Assembly (NCBI GenBank): GCA_022818135.1
Contig: JAFMSR010000028.1
Location: 661,086 to 725,085, forward strand
Source: Saxidomus purpurata
Lineage: Eukaryota; Mollusca; Bivalvia; Venerida; Veneridae
Direction of reading: 5' to 3'
Length of the DNA stretch: 64,000 bases
Under the pieces are notes generated by a model. The model had not been told where the DNA came from. It saw only the letters and a list, made by a program, of their open reading frames with translations, and did not search any database. This document shows, piece by piece, positions 22,165 through 36,901 of the stretch. Positions within the stretch are counted from its first letter, which is position 1; every line of letters begins with the position of its first letter. Position numbers and translations under genes: made by a program.

Positions 22165-25100
22165 TAATAAAGGACAATTCTCCCTTTCAATGCCCTTTAA
22201 CAAATCAATCCCATAAATAGTTTTAGTTATTACCCTGGCAAGCATTATTTCACATTAAAAAGGGGATTTACATCTACATGTCGCGTTCGTAGATAACGTA
22301 TTGCCTCTAAATACTTTGTATCATTCTGTAATATCAAATAAATCTTCACATTTAGTATTTTAGGTTACATTCTGTGTACCACCTTACTTTGTTATATAAT
22401 ATTTAAGTAAACTGCCAACTCTCAGCTCATCATAATGTTTAATTTTCCACGTCGTACAGGTAACGAACGGCCGAGTGAAACTTAGTGTGGATGTTCTGTG
22501 GTTTGTGGTCTTTCAGCAGAAGAAGAATTCTGATGTATTTTGATTTTGAATTATCTTCTTTTGTAACGTTCTCTTAGCTTAAATGTATAAATACCATGTA
22601 AATACTTTTTCACTTTTGGATTGGAGACATTGACAGGCACTGCATAATGCATGGTCCATTATCGTAGTCTAATTGATGAATTATCCCCGTTTGGACTGCA
22701 TCTTAAACACTATAAACGGAAATTCCTTGAATCACACACGTTCTTGTACTGTATCACGGTAGTTAACAAATATTGGTGGATTTTATTATTACCAAATACA
22801 ACGATAGAGGCCATTGGAAGGATTTTTAGTGTTATTTACTCTTCTTCATGGCAAAATAACTTCCATACACAGCTTCTATTTTGTGACAAATTATGTTCAT
22901 ATTTACAAAATTATTTATGATACCGTTACATTCTTTCCTTACTTTGGTCATTACTGCAATTTTAATATTATACCAAAAAAAGTGAGCAGTAGCCATTTCT
23001 CCTCACATTAATCAGTGTCGTTGAATTTAGCATGGAGTTAGGCAAATATATTTTGCGGGAACATGTCGAACGTAAAATTGACATTGTTAGATTATGACTC
23101 ACTCCCATAAAAAAAGAAAACTAATTATGATCAAAACGAATATTTTTGTATCATAATACGCAAAAGAAGTCTTTTACTATTCTTACACATTTTGAAGAGG
23201 CATATTATAAATATTTTGTGTGTTCTGAAATTTGCCCTGTGCATATGTCCTGAGATTCAGTGCACAAAGTTAGGTATTTCTATTACTTCCTGGTGTTAGA
23301 TGATTTATATCGATATTTGTTTGACAATTGTCTTGAAGTCCTTGAGTATGCCATGACCACTACATATATTTATTTTGCACGAAACGATAATCTTCCTCAT
23401 CAGGAAAATTGGAACTGTAAAAGAGAGAGTAGATTAAGAAATAATACGTGGCGGATGAAAATATTTTATGATCAAAGGAAATAAAGAGAATACGATTATT
23501 GAGAGAACACATAAAATATAAACATGTACCATTACAACTGTATCAATCAATGATGCACATTTAAGAAATAAGAGAATATTAAAGAACGGACTTCATCTGA
23601 AGTACCAAATGCATAAGTTGTAGCAATTCAATTATTTTATGTTCATCAGATATAACAATGTCGTTTTCACGTTTTGCTACGACCTGGTCGACAGGTTTAT
23701 ACACTTTAATTGTTTTTTTCACAGGAAGAAACTCTTTGATTCGTACATACACACTTAACTGTACAATGCTACCCGGAAACTGTTTTACGGTGTGTTTTCA
23801 TTGTTACACGTTGTCATATTGAAAATGCGTTTTGCTGATTAGATGAAACCAATTACAACGTAACAACCAATAGCAATTTTTCCGTACAAGCTATATGTTT
23901 ACGTTATTGTAGTTATATTCATTTATTTGACAGTATCTTCACTGGGTAAGACATTGCACGTTTTACTTGCGGAAATCGTCCGACATTACGTTTAACGCTG
24001 CATTACAAGTTTGATAGACAGCTGAAATGAACATGCATATCTTACTGTTAACAGGTATACTGTTTGCATAGAGTAGAAATATGCTAATAGTGTTGCTGGG
24101 CTTATCCTGTGACCATATCAAAGCAGTCTCCTACTTACAGATATCGGAGTGTTACTGTAACGTAGTGTGACGTAGTTACAGGTGCGTGAAGTATGCCTAA
24201 ATTGCTTAGATTGACGCATTTTGTACTTCAAAAGTATATATAGAAAGACGTGTCCTAGAAAGAAACTTTTAGTATTCTGTTACTTGTAAAAGATCAGTTT
24301 CCTGCAATCAATATTCTAACTACAATGTTGTACCATTGTAGAATTAGGCATAATTGTCTTATTTCTTTTCATTTGTGCTATTTATAGAGATGGTATTTCA
24401 AGGTTATTCCCCCAATGAATGCGCAAAGCTTAGGTAATTTAGGTGGGTTCAATAATACGTCCTTGTATTATAGGTAAAGCTATAAATCTTCCCTTTGATA
24501 CAGTTATGTCATTCAATTTGTGTCCCAGTCTTTGACTTGATTACCTTTTTGAAAGATACAGTGATATTGTGTAAATAGGAAATAGCCAGTCTGAGTTTAT
24601 GACATGAAATGTATTTGCGTGTAACACTGTAACAGTAGAAAAATAACTATATGCTCAAGCACAATGTTTAAACAATACGCCAGTGTACCATTCCTCCTAC
24701 TTTGTTAACTTTTATACTATATCTTAGACAAAGAAATGTGAAGCAACCTCACTAATATTATAACATATCAAATTTATAGAACTAATATCATACAAAAACC
24801 TCTGTTTGTCATGCTTAGAGCATGTAAATGATTAACCTACAATATCACGCACACTAAGGGCTTAATTGATACGTTTGACTACGTCAGTTACTGTTTAATA
24901 TACTTGTCAAATAGACTGCAGAATCGTAACTATCAAATATACATTTTTGTGGTAAGTCTTAACATATTGAACTATTTACCCATACGCTTTCCTTGGCAGA
25001 TATTACGTCAGAAAACATATCATCTCATTTGCGTGTACTTTGTCTGTTTTTCATACTGTAGGGAGACTAAAAGTCATTTGTATCAAAAAGACAACAGAAA

Positions 25101-26875
25101 TAGAACCTTGACACTAGGAAAGACATATGCATGACTGTATGTTTTAACATGCACACAAACAAAGCAGAATCTAAACGACCGTAATGATAACTATTATATC
25201 AAAAAGATATCAGGTTTCATTGATTTTGAAGGCTATTGTTCATGAACCAGACAGCAAGTAACACCATGGTGCGAAATATTAAAGGTGCTGACTATTCAGT
25301 CTATATAGAAGTTACACTTATTGTAACATGTCTTGAATAGTTTCCACTTACGAATGAATTAAAAGTACGCATCACCTCTGCAGCATATATCCGTTTCTAA
25401 GTATGCTTTGACTTTTTATCAAACGGTTACATTAAGTATAAAGTTAGGCAAACGTGTTATACAGGGGACAATGTCAAAAAGTACGATGGTCAATTATTTA
25501 CTACAGCCCATTGCCGTGAACAATAACAACAGTTTGATTTTAAAAAGGTATCGTTGTATTTTGGTAATAAAAATGTCATCTTCTATAGACACAGACTTTA
25601 AAGACGTGTATTATCAAAATCTCCAATACGTTTTACAAATCATGTATACTATACCTGCCTTTCAATCCGTACAGTTAGGGGTATTACGTGTGTTCTGGTT
25701 TCAGATAATTTATATCGATCTGTCTACATTAATATGTCAAGGGCACTATACGTTTGTTTACTTCACCAAAGCAATATAAAATTCAACACAAATATTATAA
25801 AGCTCGCTTTTATCATAACCCTTACAAAATATAATCACACTTCAAACTTATATATTTATATTTTATTATTTTTCTTGTACAAACGCTGGATTATGTTGGA
25901 AACAACTGCAATTTAAAAAGCTATATTTACCTTTAATGACATTATTTACAGGTTTTTGTATATCTGTTAATGTACATGTACATTGTATTATGTCTCTGTA
26001 AGTTTTATAAAAGCTCATGGGTTATTTCTGGATTGTGATGTGATAGAAGCCTCATAGAACATATCCGAACCCGACTGGTAAATCAATACACCTGAGGACT
26101 GAAAATTTGCACTTAACCAGACACAATCGATCAAACTCCACACAATGATTTATTTGAAAGAACTCCGCGTAATAGCTGCATCTGTAACAGTTATGTACGG
26201 ACAGATCCTGAAAATGTTATTGTATTTTTTCCACGAAATCTATTAACACTCCCTAAATACCCTTTATATACAATAATATTGAAAACAATAAATATCTTTA
26301 AAAAAGATAAACGGCATTGAGCCGAGTTGCCGCAGAAAGAACAACCAGTTATCCGAGATTATGAAGTCATTATTATAATGACGTTATATATCTACTAACA
26401 AATCGCATCAGTTAATAATGAAGGCTAATACAATGTACCAATCGAATATGGCCGGTAAACACATGCATCTTCATGTGTGATTTGAAATTGTAGAAGTCTG
26501 AATTTAAGATTACTTTTAATAGATCATATTTACTATTCAAACCTGCATTGAGCATACTTCTGTTGGCTTTTCATAATATCAAGTTGAGATGGAATTCTAA
26601 AGAGGTCCATGAAACTGTTTAGAAAACCAAATTCAGCTGTTCCTGTATTTCTTCAGTAAACGATAATTATGTCTTTAAAAGAACAAATCGAATACTCTTA
26701 TGAGAAGAAAACATCTAATCAAAATGATTCATGTCATTCATCGCGCTTTCATTGATAACATTTGACTTGTCAAAAAAGTAGGTCAAAAACCGAGCTTATT
26801 CAGCTAACGCCGAATAAATAGAAATAAATAGAACAACTGCAGTCAATCAAATTATCCCTTACAACAATATAAGTC
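22165..26875. other. long non-coding stretch
   Basis: No exon, RNA gene or array is supported apart from two members of the local repeat family (23226-23340, 25640-25750). The 123-codon frame at 25408-25779 has low-complexity AT-rich composition and overlaps one of those members. Confidence 0.45.
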
Positions 26876-26879
26876 AAGT

Positions 26880-28560
26880 GACCAAGGTTGAATGAGAGGG
26901 CTGCTTCGCTGTACATAGAGAAAGACAGAAAAGTCAAGACGTCCGTTAGAAAAGACAAGTGCCAGTATATTGAGGACTGGCAGAGGAATCTGAGCTAGCC
27001 GGTAAACAGAAAGACATAGAAACTGTCTAGCAGCTCACCAAGAAACTAAGAGGTGACAATAGACCAAACCAAGACCTTCCAGTGAAGACAGAAGTTGGTT
27101 CACAGAAGCTAAACTCAAGTAATAGATGGAGCATTTTGAATGCATCCCGAACCAACAAGAGTCACCAATACTCACTGACACCAATAATGCATATGAAGAT
27201 CTGGACAACAATATAGGACCCAACATTCTACAATAAGTGAAGACAGCTATGCACAAGCTAACGAATGGCAAGGCCCTACGAGAGGACATTCTTATTCTTC
27301 AGGACATCTGGGAAAAACAGGATATTCCGACTGACTGACAGAAGGGTTGTTATTGCAAAGCTGCCCAAGAATGATGACCTGGGAGACTGCATGCAACAAT
27401 TGGAGAGCCATCGCACTTTTTTTCAAAAGCACAGGTCTTCAGTCGCACCATATTTCAGCGCACAACAGCAGCAGTGTACAGAATACTACACCGGGAACAG
27501 ATAGGTTTCCGGCAGGGAAGATAATGTCTAGACCACTTCTTCGTTCTCTACGACAGATTATAGAGCAGTCACAAGAATGGAACAGCGCATTCTACATGGT
27601 GTTTATTGACTTTGAGAAGGCGTTATACGGTCTACAGTGTGACTCACTTTGGGAGATCTTACGTCTAAACAGCATCCCAAAGAACCTTGTCGACATTAAC
27701 TAGTCCTAATGTGGAAACTTTCGAGTGCTAGTTAGTTCACGACAGTCGGCTAACACATCCCTTCAAAGTGGATACTGGATTGAAGCAGGCATGTATTTTG
27801 TCGCCAATGCTCTTCTCACTAGCAATCGATTCGATTATGAAGATTGTCACGCAGATAAGACGGCATGGTCTACAGTGGACACTTAACTCAGTGCTTAAGG
27901 ATCTTAACTATACAGGTCTTGAAAAAGAACACCACCAACAGCAACCTCATGATTAACGGGAGGCAGCTTAAGGATGTCAAGGACCTGGGCCGCAAAGTCA
28001 CCACGGACAATGACTGTGAGCGAGATATTAACACCAGGATCAGCAAAGCCAACAAAGCCTTTGCCATGCGCAATCCATATGGAGAACCACAGTACTCAGC
28101 ACAAGCACCATGATAAGGATCTTCCAGAGCAACGTAATCGATATCCTCTTATATGCCTCGGAGTGCTGGAAGAAATACCATTGCCATTGAACGGAAACTA
28201 GAAATTTTCCAGAACAAGTCCTTGAAGGACATACTCAAGATCTACTAGTCCAATATCATCCCCAACGAAGAATTGCGAAACAGGATAGGGATTGGCACAA
28301 TTGCTGAAACCATCCAAGAACGACGCTGGCGCTGGCTGGGACACATTTGTCGCATGCAACCAAACTCGCTCCATAAGGTTACTCTACAATAGGCACCGTA
28401 GAGGCCGACAAAACGAGACATGGAGGCGGACTGTCAATAAGAGGCCCAAGAACAGAGGACTCATACTAGAGACGACCCTTCGTGTAGCAGGTGACAGAGG
28501 CAGATGAGAGTCTCTTGCAGTCGCGTCACGCACCAGACGGCGTAGAGAAGATTGTTTGTT
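26880..28560 (+). pseudogene. decayed RTE-like LINE reverse transcriptase
   Basis: Several frames carry the C-terminal half of a non-LTR retrotransposon ORF2. The order is an RT finger block (RQIIEQSQEWNSAFYMVFID, then FEKALYG, near 27550-27630), a palm entry (VDTGLKQACILSPMLFSLAI, 27766-27825), a C-terminal connector, and RRWRWLGHICRM (28321-28356) with TWRRTV near 28420. This order matches RTE-X-like mollusc LINEs. The ADD catalytic motif expected after the GLQWTL segment is missing through a deletion near 27910. Frameshifts and stops occur throughout, so the copy is dead. The element's 5' half was not recognised. Confidence 0.8.
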
Positions 28561-28564
28561 TCTA

Positions 28565-30025
28565 TGTACATTTGTATCCAGAATGACAGTGGACTGAACA
28601 GCACGGTCCTGAACCTAGTGCTATTAAAATGTATTTCACATATTATCCCATCCCTTTCATGTAACGACTTTTTGGCTTTTTCGGTTTTGAAGTCTTTGAG
28701 GAATCAGCTAGCTCCATGACTATACCGATGTAAGTTGAATTATACAAAATATATACTTATGTTTTTTCCCCATTGTTATGCTTTATTTTATGATAGATAT
28801 TATCATCAATATTTAATAGACATTTTTCACTCTTTACTGAGTATACCATTAAGGTATACAATTATCTGGACGCTCAAACACTCCAATTGTTTAAGTATCA
28901 AAGACGGTATGATGCATTTTTTGAAGCGCATAAAAACCATACACTTCTAGTGATGTTTTTAAATCGTCCGATTATAAGTGACCATCCGAATACTACTACA
29001 CTTTAAATTTTGTTTGAAATACCCCTCCATTCATTTTCTATTTTTAAAAACACATTAAAATGATAAATTTTATCATACTATGAACTTTTACAACCAGGTA
29101 TTGAGATGGGTAATTGAATAATTTTGGAGCTGAAATGAACGTCATTGTCGTCCGCATTTTGTAACATTACCGAGTAGTGGCGGACTTATTAGTAAGGGCA
29201 GCATCTGTGTAATCACCACAGAGTAATTGTAAACAGAAAACACATGCTTCTGTCATCTTAAAACAGAATATTGTGCAACATATATATCTTTGTTACTATA
29301 ATTTTAGCCCGTACAAGTCATATAAAATGTTAAATGCTTTTTCCTTGTGCATTATTCAACCCGGCACATCACCTCCGGGCAATGCTCTAGCTATAGATTA
29401 TACTAATGCCACAATCATTTGTTGAAATGATGAATTACAGCGAACACCATAAAGTGTGAAAAATCCTGGCAAAGGATGAAAATGTATTTTGTTGATAGAT
29501 TTAGATGTATGCGAAAACTTGAAATCAGATATTTGATTCATTTAATCCTTCAATTAAACCGCCTATAAATAGATTTGTAAAATGTTATAAACAATAACAT
29601 TTATCGTCGAAAAGAAACTAACAGATATGTCTTAACAACAAAGTCAACATAAGAATATGTCACAGAACCTCCGAATTGAACCGTTACTGAAGTCTGTCCC
29701 AACAACTTAAGTGGTTGTGACGTATTGTGCAATATTGGGCTTAAGACAAGTTTTCCCCCTTTTAATCTGATATTAAAGCTACAAACTCAAATGTTCATCA
29801 TTTTGTCTATCCTGCGAATGACATATACAATGTAGTAACTGTGTCATGTCGGGGGTTATTGAACATTGCGTCCAATACGAAAAAAGGGGTATGAAATTAA
29901 TCGTATAGACCATTTCAAAGTGCTACTTGCGTTTTTGAAAGAGGCAAGTTAGAATTGTTTAGCGGTGTTTCAACAGAATAGTAATAAATTGAAGCTTCGA
30001 ATACAGAAATAATTTATTCTATGTC
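28565..30025. other. non-coding stretch
   Basis: Only a short motif resembling the foldback at 55.8 kb (CCGGCACATCACCTCCGGG, 29360-29378) was seen. Confidence 0.45.
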
Positions 30026-30235
30026 AATGTTATGTCCCTCGAAAGGTCGAAGGTATAAACTTTCTGCGTGGTCTGTCTGATCGTGCGTTGGTGGCAACTG
30101 CAACTCAAATAATTGAGGAGAAACCCGCGACACAAAATTTGTGACGGGCATACAGATGGACGGACAAACTGATATCCCTGCCAAAACCAACATTTCCCTC
30201 CAGCATTTGTGGGAGGGTGGCGGATGTGGGCCTAA
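30026..30235 (+). repeat. 3' fragment of a dispersed element
   Basis: Phrases such as GGTCGAAGGTATAAACTTTC and AACCCGCGACACAAAATTTG, followed by ACAGATGGACGGACAAAC, resemble the microsatellite-adjacent 3' portions of the other elements here. No coding content. Confidence 0.4.
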
Positions 30236-30239
30236 TTTT

Positions 30240-33200
30240 CACCTTGTGATTCACAATGAAAACGAAAGAAACATTAAAACTTTAAAAACTAGGGGACCAT
30301 GTAGGGTTTATTTGTTCGCTCTGTAATTTTATTACATATACTATTTTGTAAAACATTTTTTCTTTTAAACAAGTGGCCAGACTATAATATTATGTACTAC
30401 AATAGATCCCTTTCCCTGAATGGAAGCCGACTATTCCAAAACTTTAAAAAAGAGATTTTGGTGTTGTTGTAATTCTTCATCACTTGATCGGCCGGGGATC
30501 AATTCTCTTTATTTAGTTAAAAGTCTCTGTGCTCATGTCTACGGACATACACTGGGCATGAACAAAGTAAGATACCCGAATCTTCATGCTTCAACCGTTG
30601 ACCGTAAGTTTTGAACTTGGAGCGGTGAAGATTCAGGTCGCCTTGATGAGGTAGATGAAAATCAACCAAGAAATCCAGGCTATAGAGATCGGACACCAAA
30701 GGCAAGGATGGAACTTTTGAAAATTGTTTGGTGCTTTGCTGAAGAAGGGTGCATACACTTTCTTATTTAACCAAATTTACAACTTTGGAGATTTGATAGT
30801 GAAATTTTGTGGGATATAATACTGAACTGTAACACCAGTCGTGTTGGTATTGATTTAGCGATAGGTAGTGTAGCTAATATATCTTGATATACATGTTCGT
30901 GTTTTCCGGATAGACTTGAAGGTTCGAATAGTTGTTGGTGCGTTGATTGTTCCGTATATGAAACTATAGATTACAAACGTTTATTAATTTCAACTGATGT
31001 TTTCTACTGTAGTTTGATCATTTCGCCGAAGTCCTGTCATGTCCATATTACGCTGTTCCTTTACCTAGACATGTGAAAATATTTCATAATTTGTATAAAA
31101 CAAAACCGATGATATGCAGGCAACACTGTGGAAAATGATGTGTTCATCAAATCACCCGATCTCATATGAGAATGCAATACAAATGACGACGTGTAAATTA
31201 GTTCTTAGTACAAAATAAGACTTTCATTTTCTGGCTTTAAAATTGTCATTATTTCTTGTCATGAGAGAGAAAACATGTAAACTGACATGTTTCCCCGTAA
31301 AGACAAAATATTGGATTCGACACGAAAATTATTTATTTGGCCACTCAGTCTGATCCGGGTATTAGGGGGGTTTTGATGTTTTAAGAACGTATTGCATGGA
31401 ACAAGGAACGAAACATCTGAGTAAAATTAATTAAAATATCAACATAGACGATACAGTCACAGTTTGGCCACGAAGTTTTGTAAATTGTATATAGAACTTT
31501 TGCACTGATCTTCAAATATTTCCACATATGATTGCTTTACAGGAATTTATCTACAAGTTTTTTCAATAGGTACAGTTTAAAACTAGCACTAATAAAACTT
31601 TAGACTGGTTCGCCGATATACTATGAAACGCAGAATACGAAAGAAAGACTTGTGAAAATAGAGCTCAAAGACATGTCTGTCGTATTAATGCGGTAATTTA
31701 AGTAAATGTCCTTGCTTGTAGGGTGAATATCCAGAACAAAAATATTCCTATGTGTTGGTATGACGAGCATTTTTTGACGTTCTGTAGTACTAGTAGTACA
31801 AACATTAACAAGAATTATAACACAAAAACAGGTTTTCAGGCTTTAAAGTTACCGGGTAACACAACGTCGAAACAAATTCATAAAAGATTCAATTTATTTC
31901 AATAATACACCAGAATACACGAATAATGCTTCTGAAAAAACTAATATAAAATGTTCAAAATAACACACATGCTCATTGCTTTGTTTCAAATTATACACTT
32001 CATTCACAAATATTATAACTTCAAAGCATATTTTTCTTATTCACACAATTCAAGCAGAAAAAACAACACATACTAATAATGATAATTGTGCACACAAAAA
32101 TATGGTCTACCTATTTTGGCCCGTTAGAAACATTTTAAACTCAGGTTATCTATCGGAATTATTTTCTTTTTCAGTAACAATGACTCAATATCACTCTTCA
32201 TATCCTTGTCAGTTACATGTACTTGCACTGCATTATGGCAATATCGCATTTTTAGGTTGGTTTATCACTCGGAAAGATTTCAATTATTTGGTCGAAATTG
32301 ATGAAAAACTGTTCAACCAGAACTTAAGTTATTGACTAGAAACCAAATGTTTTACGCCACCCGACCAGCCGAATACGGCCTCAAGCACAAACAACTACAT
32401 ACCCCTTTCAAACAATCAAGATTTTATTCGAAACATCGATACAAATTAAAATGCAGAACATGCTTCTAACACCAGCATACTTATTAATAAAGTGTAAGCA
32501 ATATAGATTTAATTTCATCAGTTAATAACTAATTTTTGTAACGGAATTCGGGTCGGAAGCACACGGCAGTAGCAGCAATTTATTTTTCAGTTGTGGCAAT
32601 CCATTATAAGACTATGTTTTTCACTGAATATATTTTGCATACTTTACCAAAAGCGATTCTCTTATGAGGCAATATCGACATATCACTCACTATATATTTC
32701 GCTTTGAGAGCATTGTGGTTCATTTTGCTTATGAAAGGTTTCCTTTCCATGTGCAAAATGCTTGACTATATGTCCTCCTGTCTACATGCATATATCATTT
32801 GTTGGTATACATAAGGATCCATAAAAAGTTACACACAAAAGTATAAGTTTTTAGCCTACTTCTTCATCAGTAGAAATTTTACGGCTTCTGTGAATTACCC
32901 AATCAACTGTCTTTCTTTTTCTTTATTTCTATCGGTATAAATTATTAACTGTCATTTACTGATTTCTAGTTTAACGTGATCGATCACAGTAATATATCTT
33001 ATTTGTCATTACTTTAAGGTTTAAGTGTCACATTTAACACTGTTATTTAACCGCTTACAAAACAAAATGTCCATGTCAATAACTAGAGCAATAGAGTGCA
33101 GAGAAGAATAACGCTAAACGTAATTGTTGAGCAAATATTAGCTTAGGTTGACAAATGATAATCTGTAAACGGATTGGCATATAAACTAACAACTAACGTT

Positions 33201-36008
33201 TGCTGTCTCAAGTTCTATATTTTTGCCCCGTCGACCGTCTGAAAAAAATGACAAATAAAAATACAATGAAACACAAATATGGACAAACGTTTGGCAATTG
33301 AGGCTGAAAATATGCAAGACTTAAGCATTTTTGGAAATCATATGTCTCATCAGTTGTAATTGAAAATGCTTCTGATAGCACTATTTACGAATGAACACTC
33401 TACATTCAATTTCATCAAACACACTAGTTAACAAAACAGTTTAACACTTAGATGTAGCATATACATTAATGGCTGCAGCTGCATTTTGTTATATTAAATG
33501 TTACAGCTAAAATTTACAGAAACATTCATGGTAATTTTATTAATACCATAAGTATGTTGTTCTTGAAGTTCATTTTCTCCCTTAGAGCCTGTATTTTCAC
33601 ATGGTCCCACTGAAACAACTTTCAGAAATAATGAAACAGTTTAATAACATTCTGTAGGTTTCGACTGTCTTCGAGTATTTACTAAAAAATTGAGTGAAGG
33701 TTTCAGTCCTTGTCATATATCATGCAATTTCGTTAACTCGATATATTTACTTTGTTTCACGTACATTGTAACCAATTATATATATTTATCAAAACAATAA
33801 TTATGCTCCTATCGGCTGCGCGACTATCCTTTGCAAAAATCACAATAGCCGTAAGTCTAGTTCATCAATGATCTTTGATCTAAGCCTTGTCGTTTACATT
33901 ACTAATTGGGTATTATCCATCAATTTTTTGTACCACGTTACCTTTGTTACCTAGACATTCAAATATTACATGTGAATAATTTAAGTAAGTACACAATGGT
34001 GAATGTTATTACAGAAGTAGACTAGTTTTTGTTAAAATCACTACTCTGGGGGCTTATTGGGACATGCATGTAACGGAGACATTATCTAGTAACCAAATGT
34101 ACGAGACTGATTTTTGTATGACATCTGAAACCATTTTAGAGCTGTGAAGGAGTCCATTGTCTAAGCATCAGTGCATAGTCCATAAATGCATGTTCATAGA
34201 TAAACAAACCGAATAACCCTTTGCATCATACACCTTTATTTCCAGTATGTCATAAGCTCATCTATGCTAAGATTCAGGTTATGCATTACAACTGGATTAG
34301 CCTCGGTGATGTATGTTATTACATTTCACAGTTTAAATTTGAATGACGAATCAAGTCAATCACTTAAATGTATTTACAATGGATATTTTAGTCGGTGAAA
34401 ATGGTCCTCTATACAGTAACATTTAAGTAGATAACATTCTTCATACTTTCTCTGAATTATGCAGATAATTTACGTTGCTTTAGTTGTGGGTGTGGGGGCT
34501 AGTAATGTATTCTATCATCATTCTTGGTAGGAAAAGAAACTGATAATATAACAGGTAATATCATCAAAACTGATAATATAAGAGGTTATATCGTCAAACT
34601 GTTAGAAACAGTCTAGGTTAAAAATAATTTTCTAAGATAATTGTAGTATTGATAAATCAAACGTTACATAAAGGTCTTCCCTTGAAAATAATTCACAAAA
34701 AGTAGATAACTTAGTTACAGATTCATTATCTTTACTTGTATCAACACCATAATGAACCATAATATATCCTTATGTTTCATTAGCATTTGCATAATCATCT
34801 GCATAAAGAAGATGTGATGATAATTAAGATAACTGTAAAATTGCCTTAGATTATTGAAATATTTCCCTTTTTCTCTCATATTATATAAACCAAATACTTC
34901 TGCTGTTGATCAGTGCAAACTGAAATGATATAAATGCATTATGAATGCTTAAATGTCATGTTTGTTTATAAATGAGACAGAAACTCTTCTTTACATTGAA
35001 AACATTCTTTCGTCAAATAATTGTGAACATTTTTAAAATCCTGTTTGTATGCATCCTGAATAAAAACGCAATGTGTCTTTAGAATTAAGTGACAAAAAAT
35101 GCACGAATCCAATTATTGAAAACATTCATTACTTAGGACGAATAAGCATATACAATCGTTCAGGGTTGTTCTTACACTCGTGGAACCTAATATATATATA
35201 TATATATACCATAGAATTCATAGCTACGGTTTTTCTTGTAAAATGATCAAAGAAAGTCGTCTAAGTTCAATTTAGTTTGAAAACATGACAGAGAAGTATT
35301 GAAGAATATTTTTTGCAGCACATCTGAAGTATTTTTTCGTCAGTCACAAGAAATAAAATAATTTGGCCCTCCATACGCATTTTCAATAACTAAAAACTGA
35401 TATTATCAACAATATGTCAAGCAATTCTATATGACTCAGTGTCAAACTATTAAATATTCTCGACATTTTAAGACAATAGGATACGAATTATGCTGTCAAG
35501 ACATTTTTCTTTGATCGAGACTAGTTAGGTACAGTTGCTTAATTTTTCAGCATGTTAGCCGTATACATACATGTGTCAAATATCAAAATTAGTATAATGT
35601 TACATGTGCTTTTAAAACAATAAGAGCAATAATGAAAATCTCTTATAACTCTGTAGAAACCATAACTTGATGATTTCAAACACATTGTATCCCATCAAAG
35701 TGACATTACCATTGAAAGTGACGATAATAACTTTACGAAAGGCATTAGTCACTGATGTATGCTGCTTGAAAAATGTAATTATAACCAAACAAATTAATCT
35801 GTGTTACAGTCTCATTCCAATTAAGAACTTCGATTGGTTTTTTTCTTACCAAAATCTGAGAGCAGGCAGCTTTAAAGACAGTAATAATAACTTTGGTCAA
35901 ATTTGGCATACATATTATGTGTAACTGGCAAACTGTATGACATTAAAGTTATTATTAATATTTTAATTTTCTACTCCTATTTTTAATGAAAATATCAAAA
36001 CTTATTTC
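30240..36008. other. long non-coding stretch, possible 3' region of the minus-strand gene
   Basis: A 3' exon of the B-box/TM gene would be expected here but was not recognised. Present are a ~29-bp direct duplication (AACTGATAATATAA, about 34539 and 34569) and an (AT)n run at 35193-35208. Other frames show no domains. Confidence 0.4.
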
Positions 36009-36010
36009 AC

Positions 36011-36127
36011 CTGTGCAGTTACACCAAGTCCAGATTAGGAATGGTATTCCAATAACTGGTATACATCCAATAACTATCAGACACAAAACTTTACCCGGGA
36101 CACTCTTTCGCTGAGGTGGCCAGTTAT
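36011..36127 (-). CDS. transmembrane exon TM5 of the B-box/TM gene
   Basis: The acceptor GTGTTTTCAG ends at 36128 and the donor GTGAAATAAG starts at 36010, with 39 codons in phase 1-1. It reads NWPPQRKSVPGKVLC, then LIVIGCIPVIGIPFLIW, then TWCNCT. One hydrophobic helix of about 20 residues follows a basic segment. The order QR-S-P-K-L-IGC-I-PF-IW matches TM3 at 55.0 kb, so the two exons are probably duplicates. This is the last exon of the gene that I can see. Its open phase-1 donor means at least one more exon lies downstream. Confidence 0.75.
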
Positions 36128-36775
36128 CTGAAAACACAATGTAGTATGGACTCAAAGGGAAAAAAACAACGCTATTTACAACATAAATTGTTTTACAACA
36201 TTTCTGGCATTCTTTATGATGTAAACACATATTTCAGTTGAGACGTTCGTCTTTATCTCCCTCTACATAGACATTCTACATTTATAGATGCAGTCATACA
36301 AAATACCAACACGTAATTGCTCATTCGAGGGAAATTATAAAGATCATAATGGAAACTTGATATATTCCGTTTCCGACTAGCAAAATAGTTTATGTAAATA
36401 ATAAGCAGAGTGGTGTAGTGCTGTTAACGAATGTTCTATCAACAACACTACACTTCATGGATGTCAAACTGTATGTGGCAAGTTTATAATCTAACTGAAA
36501 CATGTATTTTTTTGGCGAAATGACGACTGATGATGTCATAGAAATCAGCAAATCAAAATAAACTTGTCTGAAAATGACGTATTTAATACAACTTTACAAT
36601 ATTTTAATATACTGTGCAATAATAGACATAATTCACAGGAGGAAACCCGACAATCAAGAAATATGTATTATATTCTGCTTCGCTGATTGTTGTCGGGACC
36701 AATGAGATATTGCTTATTCATATATCATATAATAAATGTTATTTATTCCTTATATAATCTATTTAACATGCTCAC

Positions 36776-36901
36776 AGTTTTGTCCTACAGTTTTCACTTT
36801 GTGTCGTCTTGCACAATTTATACAAAAATGTAGGTTACAGAGGGTACAAAACTGTAAATTGCCTTGTGTCTCGTTTTTCGCCTTCTTGCACTTTAAAGAA
36901 T
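36776..36901 (-). CDS. zinc-binding (B-box-like) exon Z7
   Basis: The acceptor TTATATTGCAG ends at 36902 and the donor GTGAGC starts at 36775, with 42 codons in phase 1-1. It reads SLKCKKAKNETQ, then FCTLCNLHFCINCARRHKVK. It retains one N-terminal Cys, C-x2-C-x4-C-x2-C and the ARRH histidine. The second zinc ligand of the first pair and the last His (now Gln) are lost. CARRHKVKT closely matches Z3 (CARRHALKT). If the donor is not used, a stop follows within six codons. Confidence 0.75.

Noticed and set aside
25408..25779. 123-codon + frame
   Set aside because: It has no domain pattern, overlaps a member of the local repeat family and lacks splice context.
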